A stretch of 64,000 nt of DNA from Fischerella thermalis PCC 7521 (GTDB lineage Bacteria; Cyanobacteriota; Cyanobacteriia; Cyanobacteriales; Nostocaceae): NCBI RefSeq assembly GCF_000317225.1, contig NZ_AJLL01000098.1:1-64000 (forward strand), in the 5' to 3' direction. Numbering within the stretch: the stretch's first letter is position 1; each line of letters opens with the position of its first letter. The position numbers were made by a program, and so were the translations under genes. Of the stretch, positions 17,356 through 25,430 are shown piece by piece. Under the pieces are notes generated by a model. It was not told the DNA's origin. It made no database searches and saw nothing but the letters and a program-made list of their open reading frames with translations.

Positions 17356-18158
17356 ATATCTTTACAAATGATTTTGTGTGAACTTATGTAAAAGACAGGA
17401 AACAGAAGGCAGCTAGCTAAACGTCATCTCCCCTGCGAACGCTATAGTTGCGTATTCAGTTGCCACTGAAAACTATGGTCAATATTTATTGCTGTTATAT
17501 GTATTATTTTTAACTGATTCACCGAAAACATTTTCAGTTAAATATATACATTGTTGTTAACTTTACTTATGTCTAACACAATAAGTATATAATTCAGCCA
17601 TAGAATATATACTTATTTAAAAAGGTATAAAATAAAACTAAAATAATTTAATAAGATTTGAAATTTAGGTGAACTACGTAGCCATCATCAACTGCGTAAA
17701 CCAGGGCAGATGAAAAAACTTTACTTTCCACCTGCCATCTGCCTAATTTCCCAGACAACTTCGGTTCATGTTCATGTAGAGATTTTTGATGAGATGTCTC
17801 TACAAATTTTGCTTGCACACTACCCCAGCCACATCTTAAAATTATGAGAATCAGCTATGGTTTTGATAAGAAATATTAAGAAAGCTAGAAGCGAATTCTT
17901 AAGACACACTAAATAAGTAAGTAACTTATAGCTTATCTGTCTAAGGATAGATGGCAAAAAGAAGTTTTTAGCGAGAATAAGCTATTAGCGTTTATCCATA
18001 ATAATAAAAACTTAACTGTTAATTTTATTAAATAAATGCTCATCTTCTCAATTGGTTTTTATATACTGAACTTCACTAATTGTTGATCCCTTTGTTTATC
18101 AACATCAAGGAAAGACTTCTGAATTCCAAACTGATTTGCGTATTTAGGAGATATACTC
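17356..18158. other. 803-base AT-rich intergenic region
   Basis: No supportable gene. It contains a perfect 8-bp inverted repeat TGTAGAGA/TCTCTACA (17775-17804), a sequence at 17684-17722 nearly identical to one before accB (8263-8300), and the divergent promoters of pilT and the 124-residue membrane protein gene. Confidence 0.5.
17775..17804. repeat. TGTAGAGA...TCTCTACA inverted repeat
   Basis: Perfect 8-bp arms around a 14-base spacer. TGTAGAGACG...CGTCTCTACA hairpins are a dispersed repeat type in Nostocales (from memory); this copy looks degenerate in its centre. Confidence 0.55.
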
Positions 18159-18533
18159 ATGGCTCTCTCACAAACAGCTAATTTAAGCAAGACTGATTCC
18201 TTATTAATGGTTAAAAGCTTTTTAATATGGTCTTTCACATTGGCAGTATGCTTGCTGGTTGTCGGTTTTCCTTTGGTTGTTTTAATGGCTACGGTCGGAT
18301 GTCTATTGTCTATTGTTCTACAATCTGTGATGCCTGTTAGTGCCGTTTTACTTGTGGCAGGAGGTTTAATTCTGTTTAATGTTTTGGCTGTTGTTATTGG
18401 TGCGAGCGTACTGACCGCTAAGGGTATCCACCCCAAAGAAGTGAAGTGGTTAAGCTGGTTGCATGGAGAAACAGAAGAAATGCAGAAGACCGTTTATGCT
18501 GCTTGCCCACTAACATGTGACATCAAACTGTAA
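18159..18533 (+). CDS. small two-helix membrane protein of unknown function
   Basis: A 124-residue protein that I do not recognise. It has a polar N-terminus (MALSQTANLSKTDSLLMV), a hydrophobic stretch (about 20-58), a second (about 60-88), and a cytoplasmic-looking tail with W-L-S-W-L-H-G-E-T-E-E. It ends in AACPLTCDIKL with two closely spaced cysteines. The start is the ATG at 18159, after TTAGGAGATATACTC. A strong terminator sits 35 bases after the stop, so it is a single-gene transcript with a long AT-rich leader. Confidence 0.7.
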   Translation: MALSQTANLSKTDSLLMVKSFLIWSFTLAVCLLVVGFPLVVLMATVGCLLSIVLQSVMPVSAVLLVAGGLILFNVLAVVIGASVLTAKGIHPKEVKWLSWLHGETEEMQKTVYAACPLTCDIKL

Positions 18534-18567
18534 CCTAATTGCTGAATTCGACAAACAGTGCATCCTG

Positions 18568-18588
18568 CCCGGTTTTACCGGGTTTTTT
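18568..18588 (+). terminator. Rho-independent terminator
   Basis: CCCGGT-TTT-ACCGGG stem-loop followed by six T. It ends the transcript of the preceding small membrane protein gene. Confidence 0.92.
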
Positions 18589-18630
18589 CATGCTTTTTTG
18601 TCATTTGTTATTTGTAATAATTGACCATGA

Positions 18631-18718
18631 TTTGAACTTAACAATTATTGACAATTGACCATTGAACATTGACCATTGACAATTGACCAATGACCAATGA
18701 CTAATGACTAATGACTAA
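18631..18718. repeat. TTGACCA/ATGACTA seven-base tandem repeat array
   Basis: About twelve units (ATTGACC, ATGACCA, ATGACTA variants) run without a break into the first codons of wecB. They leave no room for a normal Shine-Dalgarno site. Confidence 0.8.
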
Positions 18719-19832
18719 TAACAAACTCGTTTACATTATTTTAGGTACTCGTCCAGAAGCAATTAAATTAGCTCCAGTCATTGAAATTTTCCAAAACTTT
18801 CCAGGCTTTGAAACACAAGTTATTTTGACTGGACAGCATCGTGAAATGGTTGAACAAGTGATGCAGCTTTTCAACCTTCAGGCAGATCGTGACTTAGAAA
18901 TTATGCAACGGCAACAATCTTTAACTGATATTACTTGCCGCAGCTTGCGAGGATTAGAAGAATTATTTCAAGAAAATAAACCAGATTTAATTTTGGTGCA
19001 AGGAGATACTACCACGGCATTTGCAGCAACTTTGGCAGCCTTTTACCAAAAAATTCCTATCGGTCATGTAGAAGCTGGGTTAAGAACAGATGACTTATAT
19101 AATCCTTTTCCAGAAGAAGCTAATAGAAGGTTAATTTCACAACTGACTCAATTGCACTTTGCACCAACACCTTTAGCAGTGCAAAACTTAAAAAATTCTG
19201 GTGTTTTAGGTCAAATTCATCTGACTGGTAACACAGTAATTGATGCACTGTTAAATGTAGCTGCAAAGGAACCAGCCTGTAATATACCTGGGTTGGAATG
19301 GAATAAATATCGTGTTTTGCTGGCGACTGTGCATCGACGGGAGAATTGGGGAGAACCACTCCAAGAAATCACCCAAGGATTTTTACAGATACTAGATAAG
19401 TTTCCTGACACAGCTTTATTATTGCCATTGCATCGCAATCCTACAGTACGAGAACCATTACAGGCAAGCTTGGGCAATCACCCTCGGATTTTTTTAACAG
19501 AACCTCTAGACTATAGTGAACTGGTAGGAGCAATTATGCGATCGCACCTTCTCCTTACAGACTCTGGCGGTTTGCAAGAAGAAGCCCCTAGTCTAGGTAA
19601 ACCAGTTTTGGTTCTGCGAGAAACTACAGAAAGACCAGAAGCAGTCACAGCTGGTACAGCTAAACTTGTGGGAACTAAATCAGAGACTATAGTGGCTAAT
19701 GCCGTAGAATTGCTAAGTAACCCGGATGCTTATGCAGCAATGGCAAATGCAATCAATCCTTTTGGAGACGGTCATGCAGCAGCACGAATTTTGCAGATAG
19801 TCCAGAATTATTTAGGGATAGGGAATCGGTGA
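18711..19832 (+). CDS. wecB: UDP-N-acetylglucosamine 2-epimerase (non-hydrolysing)
   Basis: The enzyme interconverts UDP-GlcNAc and UDP-ManNAc for surface polysaccharide synthesis. The 373-residue protein shows the family blocks LGTRPEAIKLAPVI, TGQHREMV, QGDTTTAFAATLAAF, GHVEAGLRT, PEEANRRL, TVHRRENWG, LTDSGGLQEEAP and RETTERPEA. The ATG at 18711 lies inside the last unit of a seven-base repeat array. The next residues (NNKLVYIILGTRPEA) are conserved, so the start is about right, but the leader has no visible Shine-Dalgarno sequence. The C-terminal LGIGNR also runs into repeat DNA. It could supply ManNAc precursor to the WecG-type transferase encoded at 54615-55430. Confidence 0.95.
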   Translation: MTNNKLVYIILGTRPEAIKLAPVIEIFQNFPGFETQVILTGQHREMVEQVMQLFNLQADRDLEIMQRQQSLTDITCRSLRGLEELFQENKPDLILVQGDTTTAFAATLAAFYQKIPIGHVEAGLRTDDLYNPFPEEANRRLISQLTQLHFAPTPLAVQNLKNSGVLGQIHLTGNTVIDALLNVAAKEPACNIPGLEWNKYRVLLATVHRRENWGEPLQEITQGFLQILDKFPDTALLLPLHRNPTVREPLQASLGNHPRIFLTEPLDYSELVGAIMRSHLLLTDSGGLQEEAPSLGKPVLVLRETTERPEAVTAGTAKLVGTKSETIVANAVELLSNPDAYAAMANAINPFGDGHAAARILQIVQNYLGIGNR

Positions 19833-20007
19833 TCGGGGATTGGGAATTGGAAGAGAGACAAGGGGACAAGGAGGACAAAGAGGACAAGGATAAAGATTTC
19901 TCCCACACTCCCTCCATCACCCCATCTCGCCACTATCCCCAAAATAGGGGTTTCTTCATGTTAAAATTAAGCGGCTTTCAAAGCAGTAGCAAGTTTCTTG
20001 CAAAAAT

Positions 20008-20487
20008 ATGGTTCAGTACACTCTCGCTCAAAGCCCAGATATCATCCTTACTGTACCTGGTAAAGATTCAGCTAAAGCCCGTGAGAAAGCGATGGATCAG
20101 CTGATGCAACTCATGGATGAAGGTAAGTTACCTACGGAACTCGAAGACGGATTTAGTGCCAAACAATTGATCGAGGTAAAAGAAGTATCAATGGATACTA
20201 CTAGCGGTGAGGACGAAATTACCCAAGCTGTTCAAATTCTTAGCAACCTAGCTACACTCAAGCTGAAAGTCCAAGACTCACGCGCCGAAGCATTGGAAAT
20301 TCGCAAACAAGTTGATATTCTCTTTTCAGATGATTCTGCGACAGAAGAGGAAATTACTCGCCTGAAGGAAGGTTTTAAGGTTCTCAAAACTTTTGCTCAA
20401 GCAAATTTACGTTACCAGGAAGCAAAAGCGAAAGCAGAACAGGCTAGGCAAATACTAGATCGTGCTTTGAAATCGGCGGATAAGTAA
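20008..20487 (+). CDS. conserved-looking hypothetical protein with coiled-coil C-terminus
   Basis: A 159-residue protein that I do not recognise as a named family. It begins MVQYTLAQSPDIILTVPGKD, followed by an amphipathic helix (AREKAMDQLMQLMDEGKLP) and an acidic middle. A long helical, coiled-coil-like C-terminus with many Lys/Glu and few Gly/Pro (about 80-159) ends in AEQARQILDRALKSADK. There is no signal peptide or membrane segment, so it is cytoplasmic. It is followed by a large inverted repeat that separates it from the convergent wzc-like gene. Confidence 0.75.
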   Translation: MVQYTLAQSPDIILTVPGKDSAKAREKAMDQLMQLMDEGKLPTELEDGFSAKQLIEVKEVSMDTTSGEDEITQAVQILSNLATLKLKVQDSRAEALEIRKQVDILFSDDSATEEEITRLKEGFKVLKTFAQANLRYQEAKAKAEQARQILDRALKSADK

Positions 20488-20490
20488 TAG

Positions 20491-20560
20491 CTGGTAGTTG
20501 GTAGTTGGTGGTTGGTAGTTAGTTATTAACCACTAACCACTAACCACTAACCACTACCCC
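20491..20560. repeat. large inverted repeat of GGTAGTT/AACCACT units
   Basis: GGTAGTTGGTAGTTGGTGG on the left faces AACCACTAACCACTAACC on the right around TTAGTTATTAA. The arms are over 30 bases with mismatches. It sits exactly between convergent stop codons, so it may act as a bidirectional terminator made from repeat units. Confidence 0.7.
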
Positions 20561-22773
20561 TTAATTTTCCTCACAGAAGAAGATGTGGGGACAGAGTTAT
20601 TTCTGATTTCTGTGTCATCATCACCAACACGTTCTACGCTCATGCTCTGCCTGTAATACTGCTGATAGTAGGTATAGGAAGCAGGTACGGCATCTCTGGA
20701 CTTGTTGGCTACCAATCCCAAGATGGGTGTGCCGGATATTTGTAGCTCTTCTAATGCTTGTTGGAAGACGGTACGCTTTAGCTTACCTAAACCAGCAACT
20801 AGTACCATACCATTGGTGTTAGCTGCCAATAAGGTTGCATCAGCAAATCCAACGAGGGGCGGAGTATCATAAATCACTAAATCAAAACTACTATGTAGGT
20901 CTTGCATCAAGTCCTGCATTTTCTGAGACGCGAGTAACCTAATTGAGTCTGGGGGAACAGGACCAGCCGAGAGGACATAGAGATTGTCTTCTAGAGGCGA
21001 TCGCTCAATCACGTTGCTCCAGTCTAAGTCAGAAGAAATAACATCAGTCAATCCCTGAATATTCATTAACCCTACGCGTTGGTGTAGGCTGGGAGAACGT
21101 AAATTTGCATCTACAAGCAAAACTCGGTGTCCCATTGCAGCTGCTGCTAAAGCTAAATGTACAGCAACTGTTGATTTTCCGTCTCCTTGTCCTGCGGAGC
21201 TGATCACTAGTGAACGAATTGGTGCATCAGAACCTAAAAGCAGAATGTTGGTGTAAAGAGAGCGAAATACTTCAAAAAATGAAGCGCGAGCTGCTTGCTG
21301 CAAACCACTGGAAGTATTACCTGCATTTGTGGAGAGGGCAATTTCTTTTCTGAAAGGAACTACTCCTAATAATGGCAGTCCTATAGTTTCCTTAAGTTCT
21401 TTGGAAGTATAGAAGACGTTGCTGAGTTTATCAACAACTAAAGCTGCTCCTACTCCCATTAACAAACCTAACATTCCTCCCAATATGAGATTTCTCTTCG
21501 CGCTATCAGAGATGGCTTCAGGTTCACTCACTTTTGTCAATTGAGGATCTAGTAATCTCCAAGGTTGTAATCTTTGAGCGTACTCGATTTGTAATGCTTG
21601 TTGCTTGGCTGTAAATTGGCTTAAGCCTTCGGTGGCAATTTTTAATTCTCGCTGAATGTTATCGTAATCACGACTAACTGCTGCTAAAGCTCGCAAATAG
21701 CCATTGAGATTATCTATTTTTTCACTAATAGCCAGATCACGTGCTTCCAATTCTCGGATGCGGCTTTGAAAATCTCTGTTGACTCGCGCTCTTTCTTCTT
21801 CCAACATCATAGTCATGGTATCTCTCTGTTGATAAAGGCGTACCATGCCTTCTTCTTCGTCGGTAAATATAGATCCTCTTTGAGCAATTTGGGCATTTAT
21901 TTGCTGGAGTTGATCGAGAATTTTTTGATAGCGGGGATTATCACTGAGTAGTGAATTGCTAGCTAATGCACCTGGTTGTTGCAAGAACTCTTTTTGTAAG
22001 TCTTGATACTTGGCTCGCATTTGTTCTAGCATCACACGATTTTCTAGTTGCTGCTGTGTCAATGTAGCAACATGAGTAGATACTTCCTGTGCTTTTTGGG
22101 CTGGTTCGACTAAATTATTCTTCTGTCTGATTGTTCGCAGTCTTTCTTGCCAATCTTTGACTCGTTGTTCTAATGGTTTTCTTTGCTTTTCTACAAATTT
22201 CAGTGCCTGCTCTACATCATTACGGCGTTCTGCCAAACTATATTGCAAATAAGCATCTTTAATACTATTTAGCAAATCTGTAACTAGCTGCTGATCTGCA
22301 TCGATATATTGAACTTGTAAAATATGTCGCTGTTTCGACTCAATCTCTAAGTTCTCAATTACATAGTCGTATTCTATTTCTGGGTACTTAGTCTGAAGCT
22401 TTTTGATGACTGGCTCTAGTATTCTGCGACTTTGTAAAACTTTTATTGTTGTCTTGATTTCTTCGGTGGTTTCTGGAGCTGCGATCGCGTCTTTGCCGTC
22501 TCCTATAGTTTGAGGAACATTAGCTATAACTTTACCCTCACCAGTCACAGGTTTGGTTAAAATTTCAAAGCTGCCTTGGTATATTGGTGGATCTGTTTCT
22601 GCTTTTAATGCTCCTGCGGTTGCTACTACGCCGGTTAAACCAGCTATTAGTAGCGCTCGTCGACGAAGGGCTGCTCCCACTTGACCTAAATTTAATCCGC
22701 CTTCATCAGCATCATTTAATTGAGCAGAGTTGGCTGTTAACAACGGGTGATGATATTTTTCTGATTTCAGCAT
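20554..22773 (-). CDS. Wzc-like polysaccharide co-polymerase / tyrosine autokinase
   Basis: A membrane protein controlling the length and export of exopolysaccharide. It has a Wzz domain with flanking membrane helices (about 63-80 and 452-471, numbering from an upstream in-frame start at 22845), long periplasmic coiled coils (210-420), and a cytoplasmic BY-kinase domain. The kinase carries Walker A SSAGQGDGKST (549-559), Walker A' VLLVDANLRSPSLH and Walker B LVIYDTPP. A C-terminal tyrosine cluster (Y724, Y726, Y727, Y730, Y731) supplies the autophosphorylation sites. I prefer the ATG at 22773 (MLKSEKYHHPLL); the 24 residues upstream look non-conserved. No phosphatase (Wzb) or Wza gene is adjacent. 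Confidence 0.9.
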   Translation of the reverse strand: MLKSEKYHHPLLTANSAQLNDADEGGLNLGQVGAALRRRALLIAGLTGVVATAGALKAETDPPIYQGSFEILTKPVTGEGKVIANVPQTIGDGKDAIAAPETTEEIKTTIKVLQSRRILEPVIKKLQTKYPEIEYDYVIENLEIESKQRHILQVQYIDADQQLVTDLLNSIKDAYLQYSLAERRNDVEQALKFVEKQRKPLEQRVKDWQERLRTIRQKNNLVEPAQKAQEVSTHVATLTQQQLENRVMLEQMRAKYQDLQKEFLQQPGALASNSLLSDNPRYQKILDQLQQINAQIAQRGSIFTDEEEGMVRLYQQRDTMTMMLEEERARVNRDFQSRIRELEARDLAISEKIDNLNGYLRALAAVSRDYDNIQRELKIATEGLSQFTAKQQALQIEYAQRLQPWRLLDPQLTKVSEPEAISDSAKRNLILGGMLGLLMGVGAALVVDKLSNVFYTSKELKETIGLPLLGVVPFRKEIALSTNAGNTSSGLQQAARASFFEVFRSLYTNILLLGSDAPIRSLVISSAGQGDGKSTVAVHLALAAAAMGHRVLLVDANLRSPSLHQRVGLMNIQGLTDVISSDLDWSNVIERSPLEDNLYVLSAGPVPPDSIRLLASQKMQDLMQDLHSSFDLVIYDTPPLVGFADATLLAANTNGMVLVAGLGKLKRTVFQQALEELQISGTPILGLVANKSRDAVPASYTYYQQYYRQSMSVERVGDDDTEIRNNSVPTSSSVRKIKG

Positions 22774-22845
22774 AGCTTTAGTAAATTTCACTACATTCCT
22801 GACCGAAATAATCGGATATTCAGAATTCAGAATTAGTAAACTCAA

Positions 22846-23332
22846 AAGTAAAAGCCCGCAATTTGATCATGTTATGGATCAAAAAAATTATTTTCGTTGT
22901 CTGGGGTTCCCAGCTTTAATTGTCGGGTAATTCTAAATACTGAATTCCTGATTTCAATTTATTGTCACCCTGTATTAAGTCTTGAAAATGCCCGTTAATT
23001 TGGAGCGATGCACTATACATACAGTAACATTACGTAAGGTAGATTGGTAGCTTAATTGAGACAGTTCATCAAGCTGTATGTATAGATTTTTTATACTGTG
23101 CATCGTGCCATCTATACCTGCGGGTACTTCCATCGAGCCTGTGATAGCACTTGATGGCAATGGGTGATGGCTGCTGTTGCCTATTACCAACTACCGCACA
23201 TTATATTTTGTAGTTTGGCGAAATTGCGATCGCTACCACAAGTTTGGTAAAATTACAGTTAAATAAGTTTGAAAACACCAAACTGTAAACTGTAAGGTCA
23301 AGTTTAGTGCTTTAGTTTTACCTTTGAATTAA
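22846..23332. other. upstream region of the wzc-like gene with a nested inverted repeat
   Basis: It holds the paired inverted repeat 23007-23104 (separate entry), one HIP1-like CGATCGCTAC near 23227, and tRNA-Gln at its right end. No gene is supportable; the open frame on the minus strand across the repeat has no homology signal. Confidence 0.5.
23007..23104. repeat. nested two-arm inverted repeat (possible structured RNA)
   Basis: Outer arms GATGCAC (23007-23013) and GTGCATC (23098-23104) enclose inner arms CTATACATACAG (23013-23024) and CTGTATGTATAG (23074-23085). Both pairs are perfect, with a 49-base loop. ATTTTTTAT follows the inner arm on the plus strand. It could be a terminator, a small RNA, or the folded leader of the wzc-like gene. 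Confidence 0.55.
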
Positions 23333-23404
23333 CTGGGGCGCTAGGATTCGAACCTAGGGATGGCGGGACCAAAACCCGCTGCCTTACCGCTTGGCTACGC
23401 CCCA
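23333..23404 (-). tRNA. tRNA-Gln (anticodon TTG)
   Basis: 72 bases. On the minus strand the 5' acceptor arm TGGGGCG pairs with CGCCCCA plus discriminator G. The D-arm is GCCAAGCGGTAAGGC. The anticodon stem-loop is CGGGTTTTGGTCCCG with anticodon TTG, and the T-loop is GGTTCGAATCC. No CCA is encoded. Confidence 0.95.
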
Positions 23405-23833
23405 CTGCGTTTTCGCTGTTTAACAATATAGCAGTTTCGACCATGGTTGTGTCAAGTACTTTAACCCAGAAATTTTGAGTGTATTAGTGGATGCACTGGG
23501 GAGTGTGAGGAGTAAGTATTAAACAACCACTAACCACTAACAACTAACAACTAACAACTAACAACCACCAACCAACAACAAAGGATATCAAACCAAAGCC
23601 TTGACTTGTGACAGTAGGATTACAGTTGACATTATTTTCATCTGGCTGCAATCTAAATGTGTGTATCCAGCAATTTTGGCTAGTTCAAGTGTTATCTGCA
23701 AGGGGAGAACTAGAAACATCAAGTCAAAATCAAAAGTCCTTGATTGTTTGCAGCTTGAGACTAGTTGTCGGTTGAATGATTACTCTGTGAACAGCATTAA
23801 TTTGAGACAAATTTTATTGATAAGCAAATAATT
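23405..23833. other. gap with repeat array
   Basis: Contains the AACCACTAACAACTA repeat array (23519-23580). A 76-codon open frame at 23601-23831 shows no family features and is not annotated. Confidence 0.5.
23519..23580. repeat. AACAACT/AACCACT seven-base repeat array
   Basis: At least seven consecutive units of AACAACTA/AACCACTA type ending in ACCACCAACCAACAAC. Confidence 0.75.
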
Positions 23834-24160
23834 ATGCCTTTTAGTAGGTCAGGGATTAGCATTAGTATTATTTATGAGTTAGTCGCGCAATTTATTTTTA
23901 CTATACCAACGTTCCAAAAACATAAAATACACGACTTTCGGGGATTGATTTATGGGCGCGACTATATATTTGAGCCTATAGAAGGTTTAAAAAAAGGTTA
24001 TATGACCGCGCAGTGTAAAGGTGTCAAGCGTGGTGACTGGATTATTTTAGAAGATGATAGTCGCTCTTATAGATATCAAGTTGAGCAGATTGATTACTAC
24101 TCAGAACCATCAGACATGTGGATAGCTTTGCTTAATCAAGCAATAGTGGAAGAAACTTAA
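23834..24160 (+). CDS. conserved-looking hypothetical protein
   Basis: A 108-residue protein. It has a short hydrophobic N-terminal half (SISIIYELVAQFIFTIPTFQ), then KHKIHDFRGLIYGRDYIFEP, KKGYMTAQCKGVKRGDWIIL and YRYQVEQIDYYSEPSDMWIA. The many conserved-type aromatic and Gly/Asp positions and the compact beta-rich second half argue for a real gene. I recall similar cyanobacterial hypotheticals but cannot name a function. ATG at 23834. Not obviously linked to the RiPP cluster, which begins 530 bases downstream. Confidence 0.7.
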   Translation: MPFSRSGISISIIYELVAQFIFTIPTFQKHKIHDFRGLIYGRDYIFEPIEGLKKGYMTAQCKGVKRGDWIILEDDSRSYRYQVEQIDYYSEPSDMWIALLNQAIVEET

Positions 24161-24691
24161 AAATTAGTTCAAAATTCCAGGTTTAGACCCCTACACCCCG
24201 ATTTCCATAAACTCCTCAGAGCAAACTTTACCCAAGATTAACCTAATTATGTTTTTTTGATGAACTTTACGTACATCGTGAGTGTTATGTATGTATACTA
24301 GTAGCTTAGAAAAGCTACGTAAGCATCTTCCGCATTCAGGGTTGTTAATTCGTCAAAGATCTACCTCTGCAACAATTAAAAACCGAGTTTTACGGTAAAA
24401 GTTTCACAAGTTTATACCATGGGTGTTAGTAAAACTAAAACTTTTTAGTTATACAAGTGTAACAAAATATACTTAAATTTCAGCCATACCTTATTTTCCC
24501 AAGGTAAGGCTCGGTTTTCGTGGGTGCAAAGAATAAAAAAGAAGTGAATCTATGAGTTGTTGGGTGCAAAGTTTGGGAAGTTATTCGCTTTTTTTACCTG
24601 AATATCCGGATAAGCACTGAGAAAGCTAGTTAGATGTTAACAGGAGCCATTGCATAGCCAAAATAGAATAGCCTAAGGAAATTGAGTAAAC
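24161..24691. promoter_or_regulatory. upstream region of the lasso-type RiPP cluster
   Basis: A 531-base leader before the first biosynthetic gene. It contains a hairpin GTAGCTT-AGAA-AAGCTAC (24301-24318), a smaller one TACCTT/AAGGTA (24487-24506), and a direct repeat TGGGTGCAAAG at 24521-24531 and 24561-24571, exactly 40 bases apart. The spacing would put both copies on nearly the same helix face, so they may be an operator. This is inference; no promoter box was assigned. Confidence 0.4.
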
Positions 24692-25006
24692 ATGAAATCA
24701 AAAACAGTAGAAGTTAATATCTCAGAAAATACAATTGTTGTGGCATCTGTTGAGCAAATTTCCTCTGATTTGGGAGGTGAAGCAGTAATTCTCAATCTGA
24801 AATCTGGTGTATACCACGGTTTGAATGAAGTAGGAACATTGATCTGGAATTTGATTCAAACACCCAAAACTGTCAAGGATATTAAAGCAGCTATCTTGGC
24901 AGAGTACGAAGTTGAAGCCGAACGGTGCGATCGCGATTTGCTCAAGTTACTTGAAGATCTTTTAGCTGCGGAACTAATAAATATTCAAAATGACGCTACT
25001 GTTTAA
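24692..25006 (+). CDS. PqqD-family RiPP recognition protein (lasso B1)
   Basis: This 104-residue protein is a PqqD/RRE-fold peptide-binding protein. The N-terminal strands (VEVNISENTIVVASVEQISS) lead to DLGGEAVILNLKSGVYHGLN, then EVGTLIWNLIQTPKTVKDIK and a C-terminal helix region (RDLLKLLEDLLAAELI). In lasso-peptide pathways B1 binds the precursor leader through its YxxPxL motif and presents it to protease and cyclase; both downstream precursors carry that motif. The start is ATG with AAGGA at 24675-24679. It overlaps the next gene by 17 bases, so the two are translationally linked. Confidence 0.92.
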   Translation: MKSKTVEVNISENTIVVASVEQISSDLGGEAVILNLKSGVYHGLNEVGTLIWNLIQTPKTVKDIKAAILAEYEVEAERCDRDLLKLLEDLLAAELINIQNDATV

Positions 25007-25430
25007 ATTTGTGAGTTTTAATGCAGGCGATCGCCACTTACTAATCATGACCTTGATTTTACTGGCAGCTATGCGCCTGGGATTGTGGTTATTACCGTTT
25101 CGCACTCTTTTAAAGCTGTTACCAAAAATAAGTCAACCAGTTAGCCTACAAACTACCAACCAAGTATCCATCCGCAAAATTGTCTGGGCTGTAGAGGTAG
25201 CCAGTCGTTACACGCCTGGCGTCAAGTGTTTAGCTCGTGCCTTGACTACGCAAGTCCTGATGAATAGATATAATCACCCTTGTCAACTCCGCATTGGTGT
25301 CGCCAAAGACAAGACAGGAATCCTAGAAGCTCATGCTTGGATAGAACATCAGGGAAAGATTGTGATTGGGAATCTCGCAGACCTTTCTCGCTTCATTCCC
25401 CTGCCAACCCTAGAAGGAGTCAAGTTATGA
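24990..25430 (+). CDS. lasso peptide leader protease B2 (transglutaminase-like)
   Basis: The B2 cysteine protease removes the leader peptide. The 146-residue protein has two N-terminal hydrophobic segments (about 14-46). The transglutaminase-like core follows: C80 in V-K-C-L-A-R-A-L-T as the nucleophile, H115 in L-E-A-H-A-W-I-E, and a polar partner in GNLADLSRFIPL. Length and motif order match B2 proteins in split (B1+B2) lasso clusters. Its stop overlaps the ATG of the cyclase (ATGA). The upstream start at 24990 is preferred to an internal ATG at 25047 because homologues have a basic/hydrophobic N-terminus before the R-L-x-L-W-L-L-P-F block. Confidence 0.92.
   Translation: MTLLFKFVSFNAGDRHLLIMTLILLAAMRLGLWLLPFRTLLKLLPKISQPVSLQTTNQVSIRKIVWAVEVASRYTPGVKCLARALTTQVLMNRYNHPCQLRIGVAKDKTGILEAHAWIEHQGKIVIGNLADLSRFIPLPTLEGVKL

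Noticed and set aside
18631-18718. Possible CRISPR array
   Set aside because: The units are seven bases long and contiguous with no unique spacers; this is a short tandem repeat, not a CRISPR.
19829-20104. 91-codon frame after wecB
   Set aside because: The N-terminal half is translated GGACAAGG-type repeat; no protein-like features beyond it.
22975-23190. 71-codon minus-strand frame across the nested inverted repeat
   Set aside because: Composition reflects the repeat; there is no start context and no homology signal.
23601-23831. 76-codon open frame after the repeat array
   Set aside because: No motif, low-complexity flanks, and it ends only three bases before a better-supported gene; probably chance.
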